Source: Pseudomonas oryzagri
Lineage (GTDB): Bacteria > Pseudomonadota > Gammaproteobacteria > Pseudomonadales > Pseudomonadaceae
Reading direction: 5' to 3'
DNA length: 64,000 bases
Assembly (NCBI RefSeq): GCF_020831405.1
Contig: NZ_JAJHPU010000018.1
Coordinates: 1-64,000, forward strand
Shown: positions 29,609 to 38,555 of the stretch, piece after piece
How the letters are laid out: each line of letters starts with the position of its first letter
Position numbering within the stretch: the first letter of the stretch is position 1
Notes under the pieces: generated by a model
What the model was told of the DNA's origin: nothing
Databases searched by the model: none
The model's input: the letters and a program-made list of their open reading frames with translations, nothing else
Made by a program: the position numbers and the translations under genes

Positions 29609-31285
29609 GTGAACGTGAAACAGCAAAACCTGAAAACCTGGTTCAAGAGCGGCACGCCCTGGGTGTGGATGACCGGCGGCGCGGTGTCGATCGCCGTGAT
29701 CATGACCATCGGCCTCTTGGCGGTGATCGCCGTGCGTGGCCTCGGCCACTTCTGGCCGGCCGACGTGATCGAGGCCGAGTACCGGATGCCCGGCCAGGAA
29801 GCCAAGCTGGTCGCCGGCGAGGTGGTGGAGGCCGAGGAGGTGCCGCGCGCGCGCCTGGCCGCCAGCGGCCTGCCGGTGCAGGCCGACGGCGGCGAGTTCA
29901 TGACCCGCGAGCTGCTCAAGGTCGGCAACCGCGAGATCTACGGCGCCGACTTCAACTGGGTGGTCGGCGAGTGGCTGGGCGCGCCCCGCACCCCGGACAA
30001 CCTGCTGGTCCTCGAGCGTCGCGAGTGGGGCAACTTCTACGGTTACCTGCAGAGCGTCAAGGAGAGCGGCAACCTGGTCGCCGAGGGTGACGCCGCCTGG
30101 GCCGAGCTGCAGACGCGTATCGAGCGAGTCGACGAGCTGCACGAGCAGCTGGTGCGCCTGGAGAAGAAGGACATCGGCGCCATCAACGCCGGCCTCGAGC
30201 GCCTGCGCCTGGAAACCCGCAAGCGCGAGCTGGCCGGCAAGCTGGACGCCGCCGCCCAGGCCGACCTGGACGCCGAGCGTGCCCAGTGGAACGCCCAGTA
30301 CAAGGTGCTGGAAGGCCGCCTGGTCGAGCTGCAGCAGCAGGTCAACCGCGACAGCGTGCTGGTACGCACCGTCGACGGCCGCGAGGTCGAGCTGAGCCTG
30401 GCCAAGATCGTGCGCGCCTACCAGCCCAACGCCATGGGCACCTTCGCCAAGCTGGGCTTCTACATGGCCAAGCTGTGGGAGTTCGTCAGCGACGAGCCGC
30501 GCGAGGCCAACACCGAGGGCGGCATCTTCCCGGCGATCTTCGGTACCGTGATGATGACCCTGATCATGGCGGTGATCGTCACCCCGTTCGGCGTGCTGGC
30601 GGCCATCTACCTGCGCGAGTACGCCAAGCAGGGCCTGCTGACCCGCATCATCCGCATCGCGGTGAACAACCTGGCCGGCGTGCCGGCGATCGTCTACGGC
30701 GTGTTTGGCCTGGGCTTCTTCGTCTACGTGCTGGGTGGCTCGATCGACCGGCTGTTCTTCGCCGAGGCGCTGCCGGCGCCGACCTTCGGCACCCCGGGCC
30801 TGATGTGGGCGTCGCTGACCCTGGCGATCCTCGCCGTGCCGGTGGTGATCGTGGCCACCGAGGAAGGCCTGGCGCGCATCCCGCGCGCCCTGCGCGAGGG
30901 CTCGCTGGCGCTCGGCGCGACCAAGGCCGAGACGCTGTGGAAGGTGGTGCTGCCGATGGCCAGCCCGGCGATGATGACCGGCATGATCCTCGCCGTGGCG
31001 CGCGCCGCCGGCGAAGTGGCGCCGCTGATGCTGGTCGGCGTGGTCAAGCTGGCGCCGAGCCTGCCGGTGGACGGCAACTATCCGTACCTGCACCTCGACC
31101 AGAAGATCATGCACCTGGGCTTCCACATCTACGACGTCGGCTTCCAGAGCCCCAACGTCGAGGCCGCCCGCCCGCTGGTGTACGCCACCGCGCTGTTGCT
31201 GGTGCTGGTGATCGCCCTGCTCAACCTGAGCGCGGTGTACATCCGCAACCACCTGCGCGAGAAGTACAAGGCGCTGGACCACTGA
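29609..31285 (+). CDS. pstA: phosphate ABC transporter permease PstA, long form
   Basis: A 558-residue permease starting with GTG after GGAAAGGTAG. Helix 1 (about residues 18-43) is followed by an insertion absent from short PstA proteins. Within it residues 160-265 are rich in Glu, Leu, Arg and Gln in a heptad-like pattern, a probable coiled coil. The permease domain begins near residue 304 (GIFPAIFGTVMMTLIMAVIV) and has the EAA-type loop SLALGATKAETLWKVVLPMA. PstC carries a large insertion at the same topological place, so the two probably meet in the periplasm. Confidence 0.92.
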   Translation: MNVKQQNLKTWFKSGTPWVWMTGGAVSIAVIMTIGLLAVIAVRGLGHFWPADVIEAEYRMPGQEAKLVAGEVVEAEEVPRARLAASGLPVQADGGEFMTRELLKVGNREIYGADFNWVVGEWLGAPRTPDNLLVLERREWGNFYGYLQSVKESGNLVAEGDAAWAELQTRIERVDELHEQLVRLEKKDIGAINAGLERLRLETRKRELAGKLDAAAQADLDAERAQWNAQYKVLEGRLVELQQQVNRDSVLVRTVDGREVELSLAKIVRAYQPNAMGTFAKLGFYMAKLWEFVSDEPREANTEGGIFPAIFGTVMMTLIMAVIVTPFGVLAAIYLREYAKQGLLTRIIRIAVNNLAGVPAIVYGVFGLGFFVYVLGGSIDRLFFAEALPAPTFGTPGLMWASLTLAILAVPVVIVATEEGLARIPRALREGSLALGATKAETLWKVVLPMASPAMMTGMILAVARAAGEVAPLMLVGVVKLAPSLPVDGNYPYLHLDQKIMHLGFHIYDVGFQSPNVEAARPLVYATALLLVLVIALLNLSAVYIRNHLREKYKALDH

Positions 31286-31357
31286 CCGATTTCCGCCGCA
31301 GCCGGCGGGCCCCTGGCCCGCGCTGCGCAACCGAACCGTGAGCGTAGGGAGTCCCCC

Positions 31358-32191
31358 ATGTCGCAACAAGCACACACCCACGGCATCAGCCTCGACAGCC
31401 TGGGCCGCAAGAAGCAGACCCTCGACCTGGCCAGCGAGCCGGTGGCCCTCGAGGTGCCCGGCCTCAACCTGTTCTACGGCGACAAGCAGGCGCTGTTCGA
31501 CGTGCAGATGAACATCCCGCGCAACCGCGTCACCGCGTTCATCGGCCCGAGCGGCTGCGGCAAGTCGACCCTGCTGCGCACCTTCAACCGCATGAACGAC
31601 CTGGTCGACGGCTGCCGCGTCGACGGCGAGATCCGCCTCGACGGCCAGGACATCTACGCCAAGGGCGTCGACGTCGCCGAACTGCGCCGCCGCGTCGGCA
31701 TGGTGTTCCAGAAGCCCAACCCGTTCCCCAAGAGCATCTACGAGAACGTGGTCTACGGCCTGCGCATCCAGGGCATCAACCAGAAGCGCGTGCTCGACGA
31801 GACCGTCGAGTGGGCGCTGAAGAGCGCCGCGCTGTGGAACGAGGTCAAGGACCGCCTGCACGACTCGGCGCTCGGCCTCTCCGGCGGCCAGCAGCAGCGT
31901 CTGGTGATCGCCCGTACCGTGGCGGTGCAGCCGGAAGTGCTGCTGCTCGACGAACCCTGCTCGGCGCTCGACCCGATCTCCACCCTCAAAGTCGAGGAGC
32001 TGATCAACGAGCTCAAGGGCCAGTACACCATCGTCATCGTCACCCACAACATGCAGCAGGCGGCGCGCGTCTCCGACTACACCGCGTTCATGTACATGGG
32101 CAAGCTGATCGAATTCGGCGACACCGACACCCTGTTCACCAACCCGGCGAAGAAGCAGACCGAAGACTACATCACCGGTCGCTACGGCTAG
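31358..32191 (+). CDS. pstB: phosphate ABC transporter ATPase PstB
   Basis: A 277-residue ATP-binding subunit. Walker [10 protein letters not shown], signature [16 protein letters not shown], Walker [13 protein letters not shown] and switch His in [12 protein letters not shown]. It drives PstCA and, with PhoU, passes the phosphate status to PhoR. A ribosome site AGGGAG precedes the ATG. It lies 72 bp after pstA and 91 bp before phoU. Confidence 0.97.
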   Translation: MSQQAHTHGISLDSLGRKKQTLDLASEPVALEVPGLNLFYGDKQALFDVQMNIPRNRVTAFIGPSGCGKSTLLRTFNRMNDLVDGCRVDGEIRLDGQDIYAKGVDVAELRRRVGMVFQKPNPFPKSIYENVVYGLRIQGINQKRVLDETVEWALKSAALWNEVKDRLHDSALGLSGGQQQRLVIARTVAVQPEVLLLDEPCSALDPISTLKVEELINELKGQYTIVIVTHNMQQAARVSDYTAFMYMGKLIEFGDTDTLFTNPAKKQTEDYITGRYG

Positions 32192-32282
32192 TGGCCGTGG
32201 CGAATCGCGCCGGGACGCGGCGGCGATTGGCCAGGGCCCCATTCATCTTCCTTATGCATTCGGCTTCATCGAGGGTTCGTAC

Positions 32283-33011
32283 ATGATCAACAAGGACAGC
32301 CTCACCCACCACATCTCCGCCCAGTTCAACGCCGAGCTGGAGGAGATCCGCAGCCATCTGCTGGCCATGGGCGGGCTGGTGGAGAAGCAGGTCAACGACG
32401 CGGTCACCGCGCTGATCGACGCCGACTCGGGGCTCGCCCAGCAGGTGCGCGAGGTCGACGACCAGATCAACCAGATGGAGCGCGACATCGACGAGGAGTG
32501 CGTGCGCATCCTCGCCCGCCGCCAGCCGGCCGCCTCCGACCTGCGTCTGATCATCAGCATCTCCAAGTCGGTGATCGACCTCGAGCGCATCGGCGACGAG
32601 GCCACCAAGATCGCCAAGCGCGCCATCGAGCTGAGCGAGGCCGGCGAGGCGCCCAAGGGCTACGTGGAGATCCGCCACATTGGCGAGCAGGTGCGCAAGA
32701 TGGTCCAGGAGGCGCTGGACGCCTTCGCCCGCTTCGACGCCGACCTGGCGCTGTCGGTGGCGCAGTACGACAAGACCGTCGACCGCGAGTACAAGAGCGC
32801 GCTGCGCGAGCTGGTCACCTACATGATGGAAGACCCGCGCTCGATCTCCCGCGTGCTCAGCGTGATCTGGGCGCTGCGCTCGCTGGAGCGTATCGGCGAC
32901 CACGCGCGCAACATCGCCGAACTGGTGATCTACCTGGTGCGCGGCACCGACGTGCGCCACACCGGTCTGGCCAAGCGGATGGCGGCCCAGGCCGACGACA
33001 GCCAGGGCTGA
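32283..33011 (+). CDS. phoU: phosphate signalling protein PhoU
   Basis: A 242-residue cytoplasmic helical protein made of two similar three-helix PhoU domains. Each contains an Asp/Glu metal-binding segment: DQINQMERDIDEECVRIL with SKSVIDLERIGDEATKIAK, and its second copy with ALRSLERIGDHARNIAELV. It keeps PhoR in its phosphatase state when phosphate is plentiful. Last gene of the pst operon, followed by a short hairpin at 33013-33035. Confidence 0.96.
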   Translation: MINKDSLTHHISAQFNAELEEIRSHLLAMGGLVEKQVNDAVTALIDADSGLAQQVREVDDQINQMERDIDEECVRILARRQPAASDLRLIISISKSVIDLERIGDEATKIAKRAIELSEAGEAPKGYVEIRHIGEQVRKMVQEALDAFARFDADLALSVAQYDKTVDREYKSALRELVTYMMEDPRSISRVLSVIWALRSLERIGDHARNIAELVIYLVRGTDVRHTGLAKRMAAQADDSQG

Positions 33012-33326
33012 GAGGCGGGGAGAAAACGCCCGCCTGCAAACGTCCGCCGCTGGGGGCTCGATGGGAAAAGCCGGGTCGTTCGGCACGCCGAACCCCCGGT
33101 CTTCCAGCCGGCGCGCCTGCCCCGGAGCGTCTGGAAAGGGGCTTGCGGCGCCGTTGGTGTTTTCCCGGCCGTTGCCGTGCCGCGCCCCTCCCCGCCGAGG
33201 CGCGCCGCCGGTCGGCGAGCGGGCGGGGCAGCGCGAGGCCGGTCACACCGCCACGGTCGGTGGCTCGCCCGGGTGATGGCGGACTGCTAGTCTTGCCGCT
33301 ATTCCGACCAGCGAAACCGCCCCGCC
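33012..33326. other. 315-bp intergenic region after phoU
   Basis: A short hairpin (AGGCGGG 33013-33019 with CCCGCCT 33029-33035) probably ends the pst transcript. TGCTAGTCT at 33285-33293 is a plausible extended -10 for the next gene. A 71-codon frame at 33061-33276 is Pro/Arg/Gly-rich and not credible as a gene. Confidence 0.5.
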
Positions 33327-34265
33327 ATGATGCCCGCCCGTCTGCTCCTGCTGCCCCTCCTGCTGGGCCTGGCCGCTCCGGCCGGCGCACTGACCATCTA
33401 CAAGCACGTCGACGCCAACGGCGTGGTCACCTACAGCGACAAGGCCCGTCCGGGCGCCCGGGTGTTCGAGCTCGGCGAGCCGGGCAGCGCCCTGCGCAAG
33501 CCCGGCGGCCTGCCGCAAATGTCCGACGACCTCGCCCGCCAGGTGAAGCTGGAGGTGCTCAAGCACGCCGGCGGCGACACCCTGCGGGTGCGCAACGAGC
33601 TGTTCGCGCCGGTCGAGCTGGAACTGCGCCTGGACAACGTCGCCAACGCCAGCGGCGCCCCGGACAAGCCGGTGCGCTGGGTGCTGCCGCCGCGCAGCCA
33701 GATCCGCCTGCTGACCCTGGCGCCGCGCGATCCCGCCCAGCCGCTGCGCTACACGCCCAAGCTCAGCCATGCGCTCGGCGACCCGCGCCTGCTGCCCAAG
33801 CCGTTCCGCTATCCGCTGCCCTGGCAGGGCGGCCCGTTCCGCCAGAGCCAGGGCGCCAATGGGCTGTTCAGCCACTTCACCCCCAAGGGGCGCTACGCGG
33901 TGGACATCGCCATGCCGGTCGGCACGCCGATCCGCGCCGCGCGCGGCGGGGTGGTGGTGAGCACGCGCAACGACCAGGCCGGCGCCACGCCCAATCCGGG
34001 CGGCAACCATGTGCGCATCCTCCACGACGACGGCACCATGGGCGTCTACCTGCACCTGCAGCAGGGCTCGGTGCAGGTCGGCGTCGGCCAGCGGATCGGC
34101 GCCGGCACGCCGATCGCCCGCTCCGGCAACACCGGGCGCAGCACCGGCCCGCACCTGCACTTCGTGGTGCAGCGCAATGTCGGTCTGGCGGTGGAGTCGA
34201 TCCCCTTCCGCTTCGCCCAGCCGGTCGACAGCCTGCCGCGCTTCGCCGTCGGCGGTGAGGACTGA
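33327..34265 (+). CDS. M23-family peptidase with N-terminal DUF4124-like domain
   Basis: A 312-residue exported protein. Signal peptide to about residue 20 (LLLLPLLLGLAAPAGA). An IYKHVDANGVVTYSDK segment marks a DUF4124-type domain. The C-terminal LytM/M23 domain has the zinc motif GRYAVDIAMPVGTPI (H replaced, see below), HVRILHDDGTMGVYLHL and GPHLHFVVQ. The usual first ligand of HxxxxD is not obvious: the sequence reads RYAVDIA where active enzymes read HxGxDIA/HAGxD. It may thus be catalytically weak or an amidase-activator type. Its neighbour is phoU; a homologue lies in the same place in P. aeruginosa (from memory). Confidence 0.82.
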   Translation: MMPARLLLLPLLLGLAAPAGALTIYKHVDANGVVTYSDKARPGARVFELGEPGSALRKPGGLPQMSDDLARQVKLEVLKHAGGDTLRVRNELFAPVELELRLDNVANASGAPDKPVRWVLPPRSQIRLLTLAPRDPAQPLRYTPKLSHALGDPRLLPKPFRYPLPWQGGPFRQSQGANGLFSHFTPKGRYAVDIAMPVGTPIRAARGGVVVSTRNDQAGATPNPGGNHVRILHDDGTMGVYLHLQQGSVQVGVGQRIGAGTPIARSGNTGRSTGPHLHFVVQRNVGLAVESIPFRFAQPVDSLPRFAVGGED

Positions 34266-34287
34266 GGTCGCCATCGCTGGCGGTGAA

Positions 34288-34362
34288 GGCGAATTCATCG
34301 CCTGTCGCAGCCGCCGGACCGGGCGCATGAATTCGCCCCTGCAGCTTCGGCGCTGCAGGGGC
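34288..34362. repeat. REP-like compound palindrome
   Basis: Arms GGCGAATTCAT (34288-34298) and ATGAATTCGCC (34327-34337) form an 11-bp perfect inverted repeat; then GCCCCTGCAGC (34335-34345) pairs with 34352-34362 around a TTCGGC loop. The elements resemble the palindrome at 187-218. It joins directly to the terminator that follows. Confidence 0.55.
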
Positions 34363-34406
34363 ACCAACGAAAAGGGCCACCCTGCGGGGTGGCCCTTTTC
34401 GTTGGT
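34363..34406. terminator. bidirectional terminator
   Basis: A 19-bp perfect stem (34363-34381 with 34388-34406) with A and T tracts inside the arms, between convergent genes. Its inner 26 bp match the terminator at 11670-11699 except for one loop base. Confidence 0.9.
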
Positions 34407-34423
34407 CGCACATGCCGCCGCCC

Positions 34424-35755
34424 TCAGTGCAGCTTGAGCACCTTGGCCATGACGATCTTCGGTCCCTTCATCTTCTTGACGATGATGCGCAGGCCGTGGG
34501 TCTCCAGGGTCTCGTCCTCGCTGGGCAGGCGCTTCAAGCTGTCGTAGATCAGCCCGGCGAGGGTTTCGGCCTCGACGTCGTCGAGGTTCACCTCGAGCAG
34601 GCGCTCGATCTTGAACAGCGGGGTGTCGCCGCGCACCAGCAGCTTGCCCGGCTGGTAGGCGAGCAGGCCGCGCTCGGTCTTGCGGTGCTCGTCCTGGATG
34701 TCGCCGACCAGCACCTCGAGCACGTCCTCCATGGTCAGGAAGCCGACCACCTTGCCGTCGGCTTCCTCGACCAGGGTGAAGTGCGCGCCGCCCTGGCGGA
34801 ACTGCTCGAGCAGGCGGCTCAGCGGCATGTGCCGCGACACCCGCTCGATGGGCCGCAGCAGGGCGTGCAGGTCGAAGGCGCCGGTCTGGCCCGGGCAGGG
34901 CAGGGCCAGCAGCAGGTCCTTGATGTGCAGCACGCCGATGAACTGCTGCTCGGCGTCGACCACCGGGTAGCGGCTGAACTTGTGGCGGCGGATCTCGGCG
35001 AGGATCTCCTCGAGGTTGGCGTCGGCGTCGAGGCTCACCAGGTCCTCGCGCGAGTTGGCCCAGTCGACCACTTCCAGCTCGCCCAGCTCCACCGCCGAGG
35101 CCAGCACGCGCATGTCCTGGTCGCTGGGGTCGCGGGCGCGGCTGGAGTGGAGGATCAGCTTGAGTTCGTCGCGGCTGTAGTGGTGCTCGTGGTGTGGCCC
35201 CGGCTCGCCTTGCCCGGCGATGCGCAGGATGGCGTTGGCGCTGGCGTTGAGCAGCCAGATCGCCGGGTACATCGCCCAGTAGAACAGGTACAGCGGCACC
35301 GCGGTCCACAGCGACAGCAGCTCGGGTCGGCGGATCGCCCAGGATTTGGGCGCCAGCTCGCCGACCACGATATGCAGGTAGGAGATCACGAAGAACGCGC
35401 TGAAGAAGGCGATGCCGTGCACCAGCGCCGGGTTGTTGAGGTCGAGCTGGTCGAGCAGCGGGGTCAGCAGGTGGGCGAAGGCCGGCTCGCCGACCCAGCC
35501 CAGGCCGAGCGAGGCGAGGGTGATGCCCAGCTGGCAGGCCGACAGGTAGGCGTCGAGCTGGCTGTGCACGGTGCGCAGGATGCGCCCGCGCCAGCCGTGG
35601 GCGGCGGCGATGGTCTCGACGCGGGTGGCGCGCAGCTTGACCATGGCGAATTCGGCGGCGACGAAGAAGCCGTTGAGCAGAACGAGCAGCAGGGCGAACA
35701 GGATGAAGCCGAAGTCGGCGAAGTAGCCGAGGAGGGTACTACTAGAAGGGTCCAT
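34424..35755 (-). CDS. CNNM/CorC-type membrane protein with CBS domains
   Basis: A 443-residue inner-membrane protein of the HlyC/CorC (formerly hemolysin-like) family. The N-terminal DUF21/CNNM domain has about four helices (first at residues 8-30) and the segment FFVAAEFAMVKLR. Two CBS domains occupy about residues 200-330, and the C-terminal transporter-associated CorC_HlyC domain follows. Family members act in magnesium or cobalt efflux; the ion here is not known. The same gene lies between the M23 peptidase and phoR in P. aeruginosa (PA5362, from memory). Confidence 0.88.
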   Translation of the reverse strand: MDPSSSTLLGYFADFGFILFALLLVLLNGFFVAAEFAMVKLRATRVETIAAAHGWRGRILRTVHSQLDAYLSACQLGITLASLGLGWVGEPAFAHLLTPLLDQLDLNNPALVHGIAFFSAFFVISYLHIVVGELAPKSWAIRRPELLSLWTAVPLYLFYWAMYPAIWLLNASANAILRIAGQGEPGPHHEHHYSRDELKLILHSSRARDPSDQDMRVLASAVELGELEVVDWANSREDLVSLDADANLEEILAEIRRHKFSRYPVVDAEQQFIGVLHIKDLLLALPCPGQTGAFDLHALLRPIERVSRHMPLSRLLEQFRQGGAHFTLVEEADGKVVGFLTMEDVLEVLVGDIQDEHRKTERGLLAYQPGKLLVRGDTPLFKIERLLEVNLDDVEAETLAGLIYDSLKRLPSEDETLETHGLRIIVKKMKGPKIVMAKVLKLH

Positions 35756-35890
35756 GGAGGGTCTTGTTGGTGACGGAAAGACTTATAGGATGGAAGGTCG
35801 TCCCCCGGCTTTCAAGTGCGACTGACGGAGGAGGCCGCCGTGGCAGCCGGGCAGGTTGCCTGTCGTGACTGGTCGGCAACCCCCGGCGCC

Positions 35891-37189
35891 TCAGCGCTGC
35901 GCCAGTTGGGCCGGCGGGAAGTGGCAGGTGAAGGTGCTGCCCTTGCCCGGCGCGCTGTCGATGTGCAGCTGGCCGTGGTGGCGGATCAACACGTGCTTGA
36001 CGATGGCCAGGCCCAGCCCGGTACCGCCGGTGTTGGCCGAGCGGCTGGCGTCGACCCGGTAGAAGCGCTCGGTGAGGCGCGGAATGTGCTTGGCGTCGAT
36101 GCCCAGGCCGCTGTCCTGCACGCTGAAGTGCGCGCCGTCCGCATCGCTGCGCCATTGGAGGCGGATCTCGCCGCCATCGGGGCTGTACTTGACCGCGTTG
36201 AACACCAGGTTGGAGAAGGCGCTGCGCAGCTCCGCCTCGCTGCCCTTGAGCCGGACCCCGGAATCGGCCTCCAGGCTGATGCGGTGGCGGCCGGCGGACA
36301 GCGCCTGGGCGTCGGCGCGGATGCTGGCGAGCAGCAGGTCGACGGCCACCGGCTTGTTGTCGGCGGGATAGTCGGTGGCCTCCAGGCGGGCGAGCAGCAG
36401 CAGGTCGTTGAGCAGGTTCTGCATGCGCGCGCCCTGCTGCTGCATCTGCTGCAGGGCGCGGCGCCAGCGCGGATTGATGTCGTCGACGTTGTCCAGCAGG
36501 GTCTCCAGGTAGCCGCTGAGCACGGTCAGCGGCGTGCGCAGCTCGTGGGAGACGTTGGCGACGAAGTCCTTGCGCATCTGCTCGAGCTGGTGCACGCGGG
36601 TCACGTCGCGCACCAGCATCAGGTGCTCGCCGTTGCCGTAGAGGGTCAGCTGCAGCTGCAGGCGGATGCGGTCGTTGACCGGCGAGGGCAGCTCCAGCGG
36701 CTCGGGATGGTTGCCCTGCTCGAAGTACGCCTTGAAGCGCGGATGGCGGACCAGATTGGTGATCGGCTGGCCGCCGTCCTGCTTGCGCTTGAGGCCGAGC
36801 AGGTTGCCGGCGGCGCGGTTCCACCACTCCAGGTTGCCCTGGCGGTCGAGCATGATCACGCCGTCGCGCAACGCGGCGGTGGACTCCTGGACGCGGTCGA
36901 TCACCGCCTGCAGGCGGCCGCGGGCGCGCTGGTTGCGCTTTTGCAGGTGGTAGATCTGGTCGAACACCTCGCCCCATACCCCGGAGCTTTCCGGCGGCAG
37001 CTCGTCGGCGTCGGCGCTCTTCAGCCACTGGTGCAGGCGCAGCAGCTGGCGCAGGTTCCAGTACAGGTAGGCGGACAGGCCCACCACCAGCGCCCAGGCG
37101 TACTGGCCGGTGAGCAGGCCGAGCAGCAGGCAGGCGCCGACCAACAGCAGCAGGCGGCGGAGGAGAATGCCGCGCCAGTCTTGGTTCAC
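35891..37189 (-). CDS. phoR: phosphate regulon sensor kinase PhoR
   Basis: A 432-residue histidine kinase starting with GTG (AAGGAT six bases before). Two N-terminal helices (about residues 10-42), a PhoR-type linker, a PAS domain near residues 95-190, then HisKA with the phosphorylated His215 in VSHELRTPLTVLSGY, and the HATPase domain with NLVFNAVKYSPDGG and GTGLGLAIVKH. It phosphorylates PhoB under phosphate limitation. It lies 57 bp downstream of phoB. Confidence 0.95.
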   Translation of the reverse strand: MNQDWRGILLRRLLLLVGACLLLGLLTGQYAWALVVGLSAYLYWNLRQLLRLHQWLKSADADELPPESSGVWGEVFDQIYHLQKRNQRARGRLQAVIDRVQESTAALRDGVIMLDRQGNLEWWNRAAGNLLGLKRKQDGGQPITNLVRHPRFKAYFEQGNHPEPLELPSPVNDRIRLQLQLTLYGNGEHLMLVRDVTRVHQLEQMRKDFVANVSHELRTPLTVLSGYLETLLDNVDDINPRWRRALQQMQQQGARMQNLLNDLLLLARLEATDYPADNKPVAVDLLLASIRADAQALSAGRHRISLEADSGVRLKGSEAELRSAFSNLVFNAVKYSPDGGEIRLQWRSDADGAHFSVQDSGLGIDAKHIPRLTERFYRVDASRSANTGGTGLGLAIVKHVLIRHHGQLHIDSAPGKGSTFTCHFPPAQLAQR

Positions 37190-37246
37190 CTTGCGATCCT
37201 TGTGAGGCGGCCGCCCCGGCGGGGCGGCGAGTGCGATCCGGCCGCG

Positions 37247-37936
37247 TCAGGCCTTGGTGGAGAAACGATAGCCGGTGCCGCGTACGGTCTGCACCAGGTT
37301 TTCGCAGCTCTCGCCGAGCGCCTTGCGCAGGCGGCGGATATGCACGTCGACCGTGCGCTCCTCGACGTAGACGTTGCCGCCCCAGACCTGGTCGAGCAGC
37401 TGGCTGCGCGTGTAGGCGCGCTCCTGGTGAGTCATGAAGAACTGCAGCAGGCGGTACTCGGTCGGCCCCATCTCGGCCGGCTTGCCGTCGATGGTGACGC
37501 GGTGGCTGAGCGGGTCGAGGACCAGGCCGCCGACCTCGATCGGCGCCTCGCCGTCGCTGGCGCCGGCGCGGCGCAGCACCGCCTTGAGGCGGGCGACCAG
37601 CTCGCGCGGCGAGAACGGCTTGGTGATGTAGTCGTCGGCGCCGACTTCCAGGCCCTGGATCTTGTTGTCCTCCTCGCCCTTGGCGGTGAGCATGATGATC
37701 GGCGTGCCGGCGGTCAGCTCGTCGCGCTTGAGGCGGCGCGCCAGTTCGATGCCGGAGGTGCCGGGCAGCATCCAGTCGAGCAGGATCAGGTCGGGTTTGC
37801 GGTCGACGATCAGCGCGTGGGCCTGCTGGCTGTTTTCCGCTTCGAGGCAGTCGTAGCCGGCCATTTCCAGGGCGACGGCGATCATCTCGCGGATCGGTGC
37901 TTCGTCGTCAACGATGAGGATGGATTTGCCAACCAT
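37247..37936 (-). CDS. phoB: phosphate regulon response regulator PhoB
   Basis: A 229-residue OmpR-type regulator. The receiver domain has the acidic pair Asp10/Asp11, phosphoacceptor Asp54 in [10 protein letters not shown] and the switch Lys in MLTAKGEE. The winged-helix domain occupies about residues 130-229, with [12 protein letters not shown] and [14 protein letters not shown]. It binds Pho boxes such as those at 26099, 27258 and, for autoregulation, 37984. It forms an operon with phoR. Confidence 0.97.
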   Translation of the reverse strand: MVGKSILIVDDEAPIREMIAVALEMAGYDCLEAENSQQAHALIVDRKPDLILLDWMLPGTSGIELARRLKRDELTAGTPIIMLTAKGEEDNKIQGLEVGADDYITKPFSPRELVARLKAVLRRAGASDGEAPIEVGGLVLDPLSHRVTIDGKPAEMGPTEYRLLQFFMTHQERAYTRSQLLDQVWGGNVYVEERTVDVHIRRLRKALGESCENLVQTVRGTGYRFSTKA

Positions 37937-37983
37937 GGGAGTGTCTCTGTATTCCGTGGTGATGCCGCATTACATAACGGAAT

Positions 37984-38001
37984 TATTGCAGCGATGTGAC
38001 A
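37984..38001 (-). promoter_or_regulatory. candidate Pho box upstream of phoB
   Basis: On the minus strand: TGTCACA-TCGC-TGCAATA, two 7-bp units with 4-bp spacing, the second degenerate. A TATGTAAT -10-like stretch follows 8 bp later. Confidence 0.5.
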
Positions 38002-38134
38002 CTGCGCCCGCCCGGCAGGCGCTTGGCTATGCTGGAAGGGCCTGCCGGCCCGCGTCGGCAGCCGGTGCCCGACGAGCCGTCCGCCGCCCACCCCGCGGTC
38101 GCCGGGTCTTCCCCGCCTTTCGAGGAGAGCCGCG

Positions 38135-38527
38135 ATGCTCAGAATCCCCCCACTCCTGCAGGCCCTGGCCGGCGGCCTGCTGCTGGCGCTGCTCGGCCAG
38201 GCCCAGGCGGCCGATCCGGCCACCACCAAGGACGGCATGCTGGTCGACGCCAAGGGCATGACCCTGTACACCTTCGACAAGGACAGTCCGGGCGTATCGA
38301 CCTGCAACGACGCCTGTGCCGACAACTGGCCGCCGCTGGCGGCCACCGCCGATGCCGAGGAGAGCGACGACTGGACCCTGGTCGGGCGTGCCGACGGCAG
38401 CTGGCAGTGGGCCTACCAGGGGCGGCCGCTGTACCGCTTCAAGCAGGACAAGCGACCGGGCGACAAGCTCGGCGACGGCAAGATGGACGTCTGGCACGTG
38501 GCCAGGCCGCAGGTGACCGAAGACTAG
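38135..38527 (+). CDS. secreted repeat protein of the Lipoprotein_15 type
   Basis: A 130-residue exported protein of unknown function. Signal peptide to about residue 25 (GLLLALLGQAQA). Two copies of the family repeat are seen: MTLYTFDKDSPGVSTCNDAC with NWPPL, and PLYRFKQDKRPGDKLGDG with VWHVA. It has no lipobox Cys, so it should be periplasmic rather than lipid-anchored. GAGGAGAG precedes the ATG. It is divergent from phoB and shares its upstream region. Confidence 0.8.
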   Translation: MLRIPPLLQALAGGLLLALLGQAQAADPATTKDGMLVDAKGMTLYTFDKDSPGVSTCNDACADNWPPLAATADAEESDDWTLVGRADGSWQWAYQGRPLYRFKQDKRPGDKLGDGKMDVWHVARPQVTED

Positions 38528-38555
38528 CGCCTGGCCGCCGGCACCTATCGCGGGC

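Noticed and set aside
33061-33276. A 71-codon frame after phoU
   Set aside because: Pro/Arg/Gly-rich, no ribosome site, and no similarity to a known small protein.
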